A DNA stretch of 64,000 bases from Thereva unica (Eukaryota; Arthropoda; Insecta; Diptera; Therevidae), in the NCBI GenBank assembly GCA_949987705.1, contig OX465284.1, positions 116,665,052-116,729,051 on the forward strand. Reading direction: 5' to 3'. The notes beneath the pieces are model-generated. The model did not search any database. It saw only the letters and a program-made list of their open reading frames with translations, and was not told where the DNA came from. How positions within the stretch are numbered: the stretch's first letter is position 1; each line of letters starts with the position of its first letter. This document shows, piece by piece, positions 1-10,599 of this stretch. Position numbers and translations under genes: made by a program.

Positions 1-3
1 ATT

Positions 4-82
4 TTCGTTCGATGCCGAGGGCAAGCAGCATTGGACGTGGATAGTATATTTAGTTGGGGGACCGCCTTGGTGAAACCACACT
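4..82 (+). repeat. 5S rRNA-derived SINE-like sequence, copy 1 (5' end cut by window)
   Basis: The sequence follows insect 5S rRNA from its TCTCGTTCGA region through the internal control region. AAGCAGCATTGG (22-33) matches box A, and TTGGGGGACCGCCTTGG (54-70) matches box C. It then departs from 5S with TGAAACCACACTT, a tail shared with the copy at 12320. The upstream part lies outside or at the edge of the window. It could also be an isolated 5S pseudogene, but the non-5S bases shared with the other copies argue for a dispersed family. Confidence 0.65.
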
Positions 83-84
83 TC

Positions 85-534
85 TTCGCTTCGAAAAGAA
101 AAGGCAATTGCAAAAGACGAACAAAATAAAAGCTTACGGTACCGGAGCTTATTCACATATCCACAGGCCTCCATGGATATTCTTTTAAAAATGTTTTTGA
201 TAATGATTCCACAACGCTTTCGAAGGAGCATTAAAAGATATACTCCGCAGCAATGACATGCAATGTTAAAAAGCATATAGAACTGGTATGGGAACGGGAG
301 CAATGTATGTAAGCTTTTTAAGGAGTGCTCAAAGATGACTATTGGAGCACTCTATTTCCCGCTGAATATGAGTACCCATCGCTGAAGACTGCGGTGTAGC
401 TAGGCTTATTGTGTACATACCCCACTATTCGAAAAGGCTGTCGAAGCCCCGGACGAAGACAAGAAGACTTTTAGTTAAAGACGATCGGACCTGACCGTGG
501 CGAAGATGCACTTTGATAAACGTTCTCCTTTTAA
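85..534. other. No gene seen
   Basis: No open frame with recognisable content and no clear repeat was found between the 5S-like copy and the RT relic that follows. Confidence 0.5.
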
Positions 535-960
535 GCCAGATTAAAACAGATTGAGAGTTTTCTTTCTGGCCGTTCCATCAAGTTTCTACTTTATGGCTTC
601 CAGTCTGAACACACACACACCATATTTGCCGGTATTCCTCAGGGATCCATTCTATCGCCCGTTCTGATTTTAATTTTTACAAATGATCTCACGCCGCTTC
701 TTCGCTTATGACAATACTCTTCCATACTCGTTCTCTTTCGATAATATAACAGACTGTTAAGTGGTGGTGCCTTTTACGTCTCCATTGACTCCCTGAGCCA
801 CCGTAAGAAGGTAGAAGCCTTGACTAAATTGTATGATGCTTACTATGTTCGATTTAACGCCCTCATTGAAATATGGCCAAAACGACATGAAGAACTGGTA
901 GTAGCAAGGGTGTTTCTTACGAGCTTCAGGAAAACAATAAGAAGTAAGTTTTGGCTCGCA
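535..960 (+). pseudogene. Degenerate non-LTR reverse transcriptase relic
   Basis: Translation in shifting frames gives IESFLSGRSIKFLLYGFQ, then GIPQGSILSPVLILIF.NDL. The second is the GVPQGSxLSP..F..FINDL block of non-LTR reverse transcriptases. After a collapsed catalytic region it continues with SIDSLSHRKKVEALTKLY.AYY, which resembles the (L)DSLSHRRKV..L.LFY.YY block near the end of such ORFs. The YADD active-site block is missing, so there is an internal deletion as well as frameshifts and stops. A related relic lies at 46480-47180. The clade cannot be fixed by eye. Confidence 0.6.
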
Positions 961-2652
961 AAGCCTATTTTTCGACCAGGGTTGCCGCTTTCTACAAATT
1001 TTGTAAACATGGCGGCGGCTTTAGAAACTACGCCATGGCTTTGTTAATGTCAGATACTGATCGAGACATATTGTGAAGTATCAAAAAACTTAAAATTAAT
1101 TTCGTCTAATGCTTAACAAAACCGAGAAGTCCCTGGTGTACTTTTCCCTCTTAATAAGATCTGTGCGTCATTTTTTGTTCCAAGGGAATAATGCCAAAGT
1201 TATTAAGTTGAAAAGTTGCGATGTTATCTCAAAACGATCCCCCGAGAAATCTGTCGTTGAAGGGCTTATGAAATATCAAAAATACAAAGTCACGTTAATG
1301 TATTTTGTTTCACATCCCCACCACCCAGCCTCGTAGTACCTCACCACACATCGCCAATACTGTATTGAAGGCAGCGCACTTTCTCGTTTATTTCATTGAC
1401 ATAATCACCCCCCACCACTCATGTAGAACTTCAAATCATATTTTCTTAAACATTTCAATACCCCTTCCCCCCCCCCCTCCCTGGGGAGTATTAATTTATT
1501 ATTCCATAAGAAGGAGATTTTCACCTTCTTAAAAGAAAAGCCGCGATGGTGCCGAAAGGGCGAGGTGAAAAAATATTTCCTGAGTAACGTTTAAATTTTC
1601 GCCTGATTCCTTCCCTTTCGGGGGCTGCGGGGTGGAAACATAAAGAATGAATTTCACGCAACTTTTCTTGCATAATTTAATCCCTTTGAGACGGAAATTC
1701 AACAGGAAATTTATTTGCAAGAAAGGACGAAAATAAAATCATATTTATTTTTTTCCAAAGAGGAAACAGGATTGTTAAAAGTTAATGGTGGTGGTAGTGG
1801 GGCTGAAGGGACGGAAATTTTATCTAAGAGTGATCTGAGGCAACAATTGAATTGAAATTGAAAACACCTTCCTGGAACTTTATCTGGAAATAACCATCAG
1901 CCGTGCTCTCGTTACGTAAAAGGATTTTGTCATAATTTGGGCTAAAATCCGCTCGCAATAAACATCCCCGTGTGATAATATTGTTTCTTAGTGGTGTGGT
2001 GTCTCCTTTTCTATGCTCGATTGTTCAGCCCTGAGCGGAGGTGGGGGCGGGCCTCTATTTATGAGTATTATGAAGAATGGAATCGGGACTTTCTGTGATA
2101 AGTATGATTGACAAAGAAGCCTTAATTTGATGTTACATTTGCTGCAAGCATATTTCCAGATCGCAAATCTGGCTCTTAGACTAATTGCTTCTGATGCTTT
2201 GTTTGTTTTGTATATAGCGTCCCTCAGGCGATATTTGTTTTCGTATTTTTGGGATGCTTTAAGGACTACAGCGTCTTTAAGGATGTTTTCAAATGGCGTT
2301 GTTTAATATGGGATGATTGTTAACAAGTAGAAACGCAATTAGGGCAGTGTGCAGTGACACGTGTCATTACGGCATGTAAAATTTGTCATGAGGAAGTGAA
2401 AATCTGTCATTAGATCTCTTGAAAAGAAGAAGGTTTAGCGATGTTCTCATCACTATCTCCCGGTAGTATTGGAAGGCATCCTGTGGAGCAAAAGCAGTTT
2501 TGAAAATGCTAAAATTATAGAACCGTCAATCCACAAATTTTGACAAAGTAATGGTCTAGCCTGCGTCCTCTTGAACCTAGCGCTGTGGAGAAAGCAATTT
2601 GAGATCCCTTTGTGACAACAAGAAATAAAATCCAAGTACTCCTAAATATTGG
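961..2652. other. Intergenic, AT-rich, no gene seen
   Basis: Only short open frames without recognisable content. There is an 11-bp C run at 1467-1477 next to other C-rich runs. Confidence 0.5.
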
Positions 2653-2800
2653 GTTCTTCTTCTTTTTCTTCTTCTTTGATAGGGTTGGCCTATTTTTATA
2701 TGTGAAAGTCCAAACTTAGAAGTCACCCCTTTTGTACTACTAGTCCCTTAACTTATTGTATAAGGTCTAGTAGTAAGCTTGGTTTGAAGGAAGATATAGA
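2653..2800 (-). repeat. Possible 3' end of an RTE-like retrotransposon with (GAA)n tail
   Basis: Read on the minus strand, the stretch ends in a GAAGAAG-rich run (2653-2677). Other RTE-like 3' ends in this window stop in the same way. The ACTAGTAGTACAAA segment is also found near 26090. No protein motif supports it, so it may be a microsatellite next to an unrelated repeat. Confidence 0.3.
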
Positions 2801-3460
2801 AGACAGCATAGATTAATAAGAATCTAGAGGGTGGTGGCAAGAAAGGAAGCGAGTGACTATGCGTTTGTTGGAAGACCAATGGAACCAATGAAAACCAATG
2901 TAAAAAAAATCAAAACACAACTTTTTGTAACGGGCTATCAATTTCAGAAAGCCGATATCCCTAATAGCAGGAGGCTGAACCAGACATGTAACAGTTAGGA
3001 TTAGCGGAAGGTAGACTCGTCGGAGTGGTACGCTTCCTACACCAAATGAATACCACTAACCAGCCGACAAAAACTGTGCCGCCGTCAATACCAGACTACA
3101 AGATGAACAAGGAGGAGTACCAATGCCATTCATTCCCAATAATTTAGATTGAGCAATTTGCCTAGTGATTTGTTGCTTAGACTTGACTGTTTGACCTAGT
3201 TTACGTTAAACTGCTAGATCCTCCTACGTTCTGTGCCAGAAAACAAAAAGGCAGATTCATGCTACCTCAGGCATAGCAATGGTCCATATATATGACAATT
3301 GAGGAAACTGATAGTCAAGGCATCCGAAAAACAATCATTTCAAAAATTCTCAGACCGCGATACAGGACAAATCCAGGAGTGCCTCCATTTGCTTCATTAT
3401 AGTCGGATTATCAAGTCCTCTCTTCATAACACTGGAAAGTAGTCGGATTAACAGACGTAG
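2801..3460. other. No gene seen
   Basis: Short open frames only. The minus-strand frame at 3350-3592 reads through the end of the hAT-like repeat that follows and is not a gene. Confidence 0.5.
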
Positions 3461-3878
3461 GCTCGGTGGTTTCATAGTTGCGGATGGTGCACTTGCATCG
3501 GGCGCAATTTCAGAAATTAAGATTTTTAAACAGGCTAATAAGATCGGGCTAGTCCTTTCTAAGTAAGGTTGGAGTGAGACTAACAACTCCACCCGGAAGG
3601 TTTGTGTCGTTCAATTGGAGGTTGATTTGCTTTAGCGTCGCATTTTGTCGTATCTTTCGATGTGGGGTGGAGCGAATGGAATGTAGAATGTGACTCCAAA
3701 GCGGGTTAGCCTCTAGTGTTTTGAAGTGTGGAGTTGCAATGCTTTTACAGTGAACGACATATTTGTTGCGAGAGGCCAGGACCGGATCCCGGTTGTAGAG
3801 CCTTTAAAGAAGAAAAGGATAGAGCGCAATATGGCAAGCTGCACCGGGCGCAAAAAAATACAACACCGGTCCTACAGA
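3461..3878 (+). mobile_element. hAT-like non-autonomous element, copy A (interrupted)
   Basis: The left end reads TTTCATAGTTGCGGATGGTG and then CACTTGCATCGGGCGC. This matches the left end of the elements at 35615 and 54518. The right end has GCGCAATATGG and GCACCGGGCGCAAAAAAA at 3822-3862, again as in those copies. The terminal fragment of an RTE-like retrotransposon (3764-3818) lies inside it. Target duplications are not clear. Assignment to hAT rests on copy B, which has CAGTGG ends and an 8-bp duplication. Confidence 0.6.
3764..3818 (+). repeat. 3' terminal fragment of RTE-like retrotransposon
   Basis: About 55 bp nearly identical to the reverse complement of the 3' ends at 22704 and 28633. 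It covers TTGCGAGAGGCC through CCCGGTTGTAGAGCC and ends in AAAGAAGAAAAGG, a decayed (GAA)n tail. It is a strongly 5'-truncated insertion inside hAT-like copy A. Confidence 0.7.
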
Positions 3879-4817
3879 GCCCTTAATATTTTTATAACCT
3901 TAGGGCTTACAATGAGCCGCGACCTAACCAAAGGCCTCAAGGCCACGTTGACAGTGACACACTGATTAAGCCTTGATCCTAGTAAGGCACTAGCTTGTGC
4001 TTGAAAGACTGTAGCTACACAATCTAGTAAACTGCGACTTCCGCTTCACTTATGCCTACATGGATTGCCTCTATCTTGTTCCTTCCTGAAAACGAGGTTT
4101 AAATTTTGACATCTTCATGGAAGGCAATCCGAAATCTTCTCTGTAACTTTAACACACTTTAGACTGACCGCGCTGTGAACCGAACACCAGGCGTCGTCGC
4201 GTTCTAAGCTTTAGCGCAGAGCTTAATTACAGGTACACGAGACCAAAACCGAATCACCGTTCTAGAGCAGTATAAGCAAGTAAATCATACCATTAAAAAA
4301 ATATAATCTCAAATTTTGAATTCCTTACACTCACTAGAAAACCCCACATTTCATAAATAAATTACCACTCACCCAACATCCCTTCACAAAACACACTGGT
4401 GCCGTTAACAAACCCATAAATAAATTTTTAATTAATCTTTTCATCCTTAACACTTCAAATCCACTTAAATATTTAGCACCACATTAACATTTACGCATCA
4501 GTAAAAATGCAACGCAATAACTAGCTGCATTATTAAAAAACATAAAATTCAATTAAATATAATTGCCATCTGTCAACAAGTAATAATTACTTTTATAATA
4601 TCCTCCATCACACTCTATAAAATCACAACAAAATTAAACTGATATTTCTCCCGCAGTGGTGGAACCGTGCAAAGATATTGTTCATTCTGTGATTTCATAA
4701 AACATGATGAATTAATTATTACCCTACCTTTAATTCTGATTGTGAGGCAATGGTTGCTGCTGCGTGCATTATTAAACAAACCCGTTGGTTCATAATTAAA
4801 ATAAAAATAATGTTTTT
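3879..4817. other. Very AT-rich intergenic stretch, no gene seen
   Basis: Mostly A/T-rich sequence with stops in all frames. Confidence 0.5.
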
Positions 4818-4960
4818 TCCATTTTAAAATTTTTTTATGAGAATTAAATATGCTTGAAAAGAAGTTGTTTCAGCTTTATTTTTAAATTCGTGGAATTCGA
4901 TGGGTAATAAAAAAATTTATTACCAGTAATAAAACATTTTTTTGTAATTTGCACAATTGT
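4818..4960 (+). repeat. Dispersed AT-rich repeat, copy 1
   Basis: Shares an ordered series of blocks with 7150-7270: CATTTTAA, ATGARAATTAAAT, TTTTATTTTTAAATT and then GGTAATAAAA...TTATTACCAGTAATAAAA. The last block is a small palindrome. The order is kept but the copies have diverged. The type of element is unknown. Confidence 0.5.
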
Positions 4961-5597
4961 AAAAATTTTTGTTATTTAAATTGTAACTTAATACTTAAGA
5001 AGCGTGTTGAAAACGGTTTGTGTAGTGTGAATGGAATATTTTATACATAAAGCTGTCAAGAAAAAAATGGGTTTCCGGTAATTTAGGGGTAATTTAGGAA
5101 AAGTCATAAAAGCTTCACTCCAAGTTGTGATGTAATTACCCCTAATACTTTTGTATTGTTAAGGAAAAAGAACCATCCATCTTCTCTACACTACACACGA
5201 GAACTATTTCTTGGGCTTGTACATTAATCAATACAATGCGAACTTAGTGCTCGCTCAGATTAATTAAAAGTATTTAACCCTGTCGCTACCCCCTCTATCC
5301 TCTTCCACTAACCCCTACTCTTTTCAATAACAAAAGAAACACGCACATTGTGACCGGAAATTGATAAAGGAACAAAAATCGACCTTGTATACTTTATTGA
5401 CAATCCACTAATATTTCGTCCCACACGGCTATACGTACATAGCATAAGTTAAGGATTCTATCCATTTTTTTTTCTAGGCTTTTTGTGAGTTCTTTCCTTA
5501 CAACAGATTAATCCTTAACATAAAGGAACAACAAAATAAAAAGGGATTCAGAAAAGGAGAGAGGGAAAGAGAAAAAATCCTTTTATAATATTCACAA
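4961..5597. other. Downstream of the candidate secreted-protein exon; no further exon recognised
   Basis: If the minus-strand exon at 5600-5812 is real, this is its first intron. No acceptor followed by a convincing coding exon was recognised. Confidence 0.4.
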
Positions 5598-5599
5598 AC

Positions 5600-5812
5600 C
5601 TGCTGCTGTTGCTGTGACGGCTGAGCTTGCTGTATTAGATTGCCCTGTTGACCGCCGAAATATCTAGTAAAAGTCTGATGTATTCCCGGCGCCTTTAGGG
5701 TGAACGAATTTGTGTTGGTATCTGTATGAAAGGCTAATTGACATCTGCAAACAGCCCACAAGGATACTGTCCATAAAATCCAAACAGCTGCCGATATGAT
5801 TGATTGGCCCAT
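5600..5812 (-). CDS. Candidate first coding exon of a secreted protein (partial gene)
   Basis: The ATG at 5812 opens 71 codons that stop exactly at a CAG/GTTTGT splice donor (5600/5599), phase 0. Past the donor the frame becomes low-complexity and then stops, as expected for intron. Residues 1-25 form a good signal peptide: MGQS, then a hydrophobic core with three tryptophans, then AVCRC. The mature part contains HTDTNTNSFTLKAPGIHQTF and TRYFGGQQGN, and ends in a Q-rich run (QPSQQQQQ). A TATATAA box lies at 6082-6088, about 270 nt upstream of the ATG, giving a plausible 5' UTR of about 250 nt. The protein is secreted by inference and I do not recognise the family. Later exons should lie at lower coordinates or outside the window. 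It could instead be a chance frame, but signal peptide, donor and TATA box together argue against that. Confidence 0.6.
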
Positions 5813-6081
5813 TTTGATTAACCTTGCGCAACAACAACAACTCCTGTCGATAAGGTAGATCGAATCCTTGTGTTTATCTAGATATATCCTTGTATCCTTT
5901 ATTAATCACTTATTTTATCCTCTCGATCTTTATTGACACTTTGCACTGGAAAATAACGATTTTCTCTGAAAACTGCTCAACGAGGAACGATCGACCAAGG
6001 TCTGCACCAAAAACCAAAATACACAAGCGAAACCTTCAAAACGAAACCGAAATCTGCCATCATGAAGCCTCTAAATGACGG

Positions 6082-6088
6082 TTATATA
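6082..6088 (-). promoter_or_regulatory. TATA box of the candidate secreted-protein gene
   Basis: TATATAA on the minus strand, preceded by GA and followed by CCG. Transcription would start near 6055-6065, where a TTCATG initiator-like motif occurs. Confidence 0.4.
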
Positions 6089-6094
6089 TCAGGT

Positions 6095-7149
6095 ATTCAG
6101 GTAAACACCAGCAGAAGGGATATCGCTCAATTTCTAGTGAAAATTTCTGCTAATTATAAACGCCCACCATTCGAAATGCGTCTCTGACCATACACACACC
6201 ACCATCCTCGCCTTGGCATCCTCCTTCCTCATCGTGTCATCGATCCACTTCTGCTGGATTCGTCGCTCTTTATCACCCCTGCTTACAGGTGTTGCATACC
6301 AATTACGCCCGCTCAGGTAGAGCTCTGCTCCACTCAAAGAAGCCAGCACTCGAGCTGAATTTCAATTGTGCACTCTTTTCCATTCTGATTTACGATTAAA
6401 AAAAAGTCGAGCACTTTTCGAAACAAAACGAAAAAAAATTGAATTTAATAATCAGAAAAGGGAAAAGTAATTGCAGGAAAGTAATTAAGGAATACTCAAC
6501 AAGGGAATGTGCTTCCAGGGTCCGCTAATCCGTTTAGATCCTTGTAAGTCGTCGCTGCAGAGAGCGTTGCTAATCCCAACTTCTGTAGTCAAGCTTAAAA
6601 ATCCTTACTTAAAAGCGAGAAAATTCCTCAAAGGACACAGGATTACTCGTTTAGGTCCTTTTTTGGAAATGTTTATTTTCGTTCAGTCCGTAGCTCTCGA
6701 GTGCCCTCATTGTGTTTTTGTGAAAATGCTCTCGAAATAATTTGACTTTTGCTTAGACTTGATAGAGAGCCTGGGAGTCCATTTAACAAGGACTCTAGTT
6801 TAAGCTAGATTCATCGCGCTCTGTTAAAGGAATTTATTTAAGAACCTAGAAAGAATTTTAAGGACTTTCACAATTAGCTCGAAGCGTACAAAAGCAACAA
6901 GTTTCACAACTACAGCAAACATTACTGGAAGAAACTATGTTGGCAAGAGGAAGGAAAGAAATTATTTCAAGGATTTTGCATAGTTTTTTAAAGGGTATTT
7001 GGAAAAAATACAGCCAGCACAATAGTTGAGGTGTGCTTTACTAATCTAACTAATGTCCTTACTCTGCTAATCTAAGTAATGCCCCTAGTGGCACCTCAGT
7101 ATTTCCCCGCACCCATTTTCATTTTCTTTATGACCATCTCCAACATTTG
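6095..7149. other. No gene seen
   Basis: Upstream flank of the candidate gene. Only short open frames without recognisable content. Confidence 0.45.
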
Positions 7150-7270
7150 TTTCCATTTTAACAGTTTATATGAAAATTAAATGTACAAAAAAATGGTTTT
7201 AGTTTTATTTTTAAATTGGTGAAATAAGCAGGTAATAAAATTTTTATTACCAGTAATAAAATTGCACAGA
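7150..7270 (+). repeat. Dispersed AT-rich repeat, copy 2
   Basis: Second copy of the repeat at 4818-4960. It has the palindromic GGTAATAAAATTTTTATTACC core and ends in AGTAATAAAATTGCACA. Confidence 0.5.
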
Positions 7271-7529
7271 CCAGAGTCGCTTTTGTAACCTCTCTCCTAA
7301 TAAACCGAAGGCAGGACGACGGTCAGGAACGTGGGAGACCAAGAACTCCAAAAACTATTGCAGGTTGATGGTCACTTTTGGTACATCAAGTGCACTAAGA
7401 CCATACGTACGATCCAGCAGTTAGCCCCGCGAAAATTTGAGTTGCGAAAATGATCAAAGACTATTACATCATATTCCCGAACACTGTTGATTACTAGACC
7501 CCTCTCTGCTTTTTGTACCAAATCCATTT

Positions 7530-8310
7530 ATGGTCAAGACCTTTTTGCAATATATTAGCACTCTAGCTGAGACTCTTATCAGCTTCGACTTCGATCGGAA
7601 CGTATCCAAAACACCAAAAGGAAGGTTCTATTTACGATTGCTAAAATTTTATGACCCCTTGGGATGGCTTGTTTCACTAGTTATTGTCGCAAAATTCTTA
7701 CTACAGAGATTGTGGCAATCCAGTGTCTCCAGCGATAAACCCTTCTTTCAGAACGAGGAGTTAAACTCGGTCTGGAAAAACTATTCTGAAGGACTTCCCA
7801 TGATTGAGAGTGTGACCATACGTTGTTGATTGCTAATTTCGCCAACGTTCTCTATGCAGTTATCTAGATTTTGCAACGATTTCGAGCGCGTATTGTCTGC
7901 AGTCGTTTTTGCCAGGGTTCACAATTCTGGTGACGTCCGCATCTTCTTCCTCTGTCCAAAGAAAAAGGTGGCAACGTTGAAGCCTGTTACGCTACCCCGT
8001 TTTAAGTTGTATGGAGCTGTATTCCTTGCGTAGCTTCTTCGGACATAGTCAAACATAGTTTCCCCAATCCAAAGTGAATGAGTCTGACCATGAACCGATT
8101 GTGTTGGCATGGATAAAAAAGCATTCAACCACGTTCAAGATATTTGTTAGAAATAGTGTTGTCGAGATCCTGCAATTCGCCGCATGACGCTACGTACCGT
8201 CATAAATGACCCCGGCAGACCAAGCAAGCTCCGCAAATTCATAGTTGACACTCTTTGGTACTACGGATCACCTTGGTTACGAGATGAACAATCAGCCTGG
8301 CTCAAGCAAA
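7530..8310 (+). pseudogene. BEL/Pao-type LTR retrotransposon pol relic
   Basis: The translation keeps the order of a BEL/Pao pol: GRFYLRLLKFYDPLGWLVSL with AKFLLQRLWQ, then W.NYSEGLP (connection after the RT), then FARVHNSGDVRIFFL with KKKVATLKPVTLPRFKLYGA (the AK.kVAP.K..tlPRLEL region of the RNase H part). Near 8210-8310 comes DPGRPSKLRKF followed by TLWYYGSPWLRDEQSAWLKQ, matching the NPAD.aSRG...WW.GP.WL block before integrase. Several stops and frameshifts separate these blocks. No LTRs or integrase core were found, so this is an internal fragment. Confidence 0.8.
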
Positions 8311-8386
8311 AGTGACCTCTTTGTGTTGGGACGAACAAAGACCCCGAAAGAAGACTTCGGACAAACAAAACAAAAATAAAGGCAAC

Positions 8387-8552
8387 TTCAATCCAATTAC
8401 AACTCAACCCGCGTATATGAGGCATAATATCAACTCGACCTAGGTAGGAGAGCTACGTTCAGTTGAGTGGACCCAGTTTCAACTCGACCCCTGTTTATAA
8501 CTGGGTTGAATCTGGGTTGAACCTAGTCATAAACGGGCCAATAAGCAAAAGT
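8387..8552 (+). repeat. Dispersed repeat rich in CAACTCAACCC / GGGTTGAA, copy 1
   Basis: Contains TACAACTCAACCC at the left and GGGTTGAATCTGGGTTGAAC, then CTAGTCATAAACGGGCC at the right. The right end matches the inverted sequence at 49195-49240 and the left end resembles repeats near 63700. It is probably a non-autonomous DNA element, type unknown. Confidence 0.45.
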
Positions 8553-8606
8553 AGAAATTTTTGAAAAACTCTAGTGCAACGAATGCCCTTCCCAATGTAG
8601 ACCGGA

Positions 8607-8745
8607 TTCTTCTTCTTCTTTAACGTCTCTATGTCATCCAGTTTGGCATCCCTAAACTCTGAGCGTCCTGGTCCACGCCATCCTTCCAGCGAAGGTTTGG
8701 CCTCCCTCGCTGTCGCACCCCATTGGTCTTACCGCAGACACCGTA
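8607..8745 (-). pseudogene. 3' end of RTE-like retrotransposon, copy with internal deletion
   Basis: On the minus strand the segment encodes the end of the ORF (GMPNWMT-type words before the deletion point) and finishes in AAGAAGAAGAA. Compared with the copies at 22704 and 28633 it lacks about 70 bp just before the tail. Confidence 0.7.
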
Positions 8746-10599
8746 TTACTCCGTCTCAAACCTGTGTCGACAAACAGTCCTCTAAAGAGGTTACCATGCA
8801 CACACCTTTAAAGGATACACTAGGCCGAGGTTAAACATTTCCATAGTCACCGCTTGTCGAAACCCCCCCCCCCCGGCCTTTTTTGGCGAGTTTTTGACGA
8901 CGATTACATGTGGTACCTTCACAGCGCCCAATTAGCATATGTCCCATCCTAGGGCCTTAGACGGGGCTGCCATCTACACCCATCACCATCAATAGTGACA
9001 GACTGTGACAGGACAACTTAAATGTACATGGAATCTTACTTAAGTGACTCTATGACCTAAATTTGGCCCTACACTAGTCTCCATCGGTCGACTCTGAACC
9101 CTAGGCGATGACACCTATTTCGGCAACCCTAAGCTCTGGACTTCATAGTGTACCTCAACCCATAAACTCAACCACAAAAGGTAATCTGAAGAGTTTTCCA
9201 TTTAGTTGTGGTGCGTCGTCCGGGTCTGTCCGCAAAATCGAGCACCGTTGGAAGCCAGCTATAGGTATTGTCACAGGGGGTTCTCCCGAATCGTCATTCA
9301 TCACATAAGGAGGCAAACAATTCTTCAACCGGCTCATTTACATTTTCAACTCATTTCCCTTTTTTTATGGTGCGGACTCTAGTTTGGATTTGAAAATCCA
9401 CTTGAAGATTTAAAGATAGTCCTTGTCGACTTATAACAACGCTTTCTCGCCTTTCTGGCACAACGCTTTTGTCGCTTGCTATTATTGGTCCAAAGTAGGT
9501 GAACGATTGTACTACTTCAAAACTACTACTGCTCCTCTACCTTCATTGTGGGACATGTTTTAGATCGTTTGCGCTCGTTCGTTGGAACAACTCGACTGAG
9601 GAACAATCTTGTACAGTCAGTAGACGTTTTACATTTCTTAAGGTAGGTAGTTTCCATATACTGGTTGGAGCAATAAAAACTTTACATTCAAAATTATTTT
9701 TTTACTTTCTAGTTCATTTTAAAATAAAAGCGTATTTTTGAGTTTTTAACCTTTCCCATCAAACTAAAATCCATTTTTAAGCAAAACTCCAAAAAACAAC
9801 CAAAAACCAAATAATCCCTAATTACTAAACCCAAAAATTACAATGAACCATAATAAAGTCAATTGTTCCAGCAATAACGCCCATTGAAATATTACAGCCT
9901 TGTTATTGAATGCTATTATTAGAGCCCCAACAAACCGTCGGGGGTGTTATTGCTGGGATATTGATTGCATCCAGAACATCAGGACTCGTAAGCATCATAA
10001 CAAGAATTGTGTAAAGCGAAACTCCATTACAATCAAGCTGATGAAACTGGAATTGGTGATTACGAGACGGACACATAATCCCATGTGGTTTGCGCTTGAA
10101 TAATCATGGACTAATAATGGAGATTACAAAACAGGGGATCAACAACGCAGTTGAACGCAATTCAGTGTTGTGACCTGGAACAATTAACCGACGTTCATTG
10201 GAAGTGAGTGTTTTGAGGGACTTCTAAGGATTGTTTAAGGGCGCGCCAGGTATAGGTGGTGGTAATAATTACTTAATGCTTATCCAAATGATTGATTTTG
10301 AAACGTACGAAACCAGGATTTGATGTTTGATTTGGCGTTGTTCTGGTTTTGATAATTATACAGGTTCTTCCTTTGGCACACCCTTTGCAATTGCGTAATT
10401 GGTAGGGTGATTTTTATTATCTTGTTGGAGCGTTGGATTACAGCTGCGATTACAAAGAACAAAGAAAACTTCGCCACCACCAGCCAAGAAGAATTGGGCG
10501 TGCCTACGGGATCCGACCATCGGGCGAGAGGTTCAAATGGCATTATCCATTATCCAAAAAAGTTCGACAGAAAATGAGATCGGAACGAGAACCGTACTG
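8746..10599. other. No gene seen
   Basis: Holds a 14-bp-scale C run near 8863-8876. A weak inverted pair, CCAGCAATAACGCCC (about 9869) and GTGTTATTGCTGGGA (about 9943), may be an old MITE. No coding content was recognised. Confidence 0.4.
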
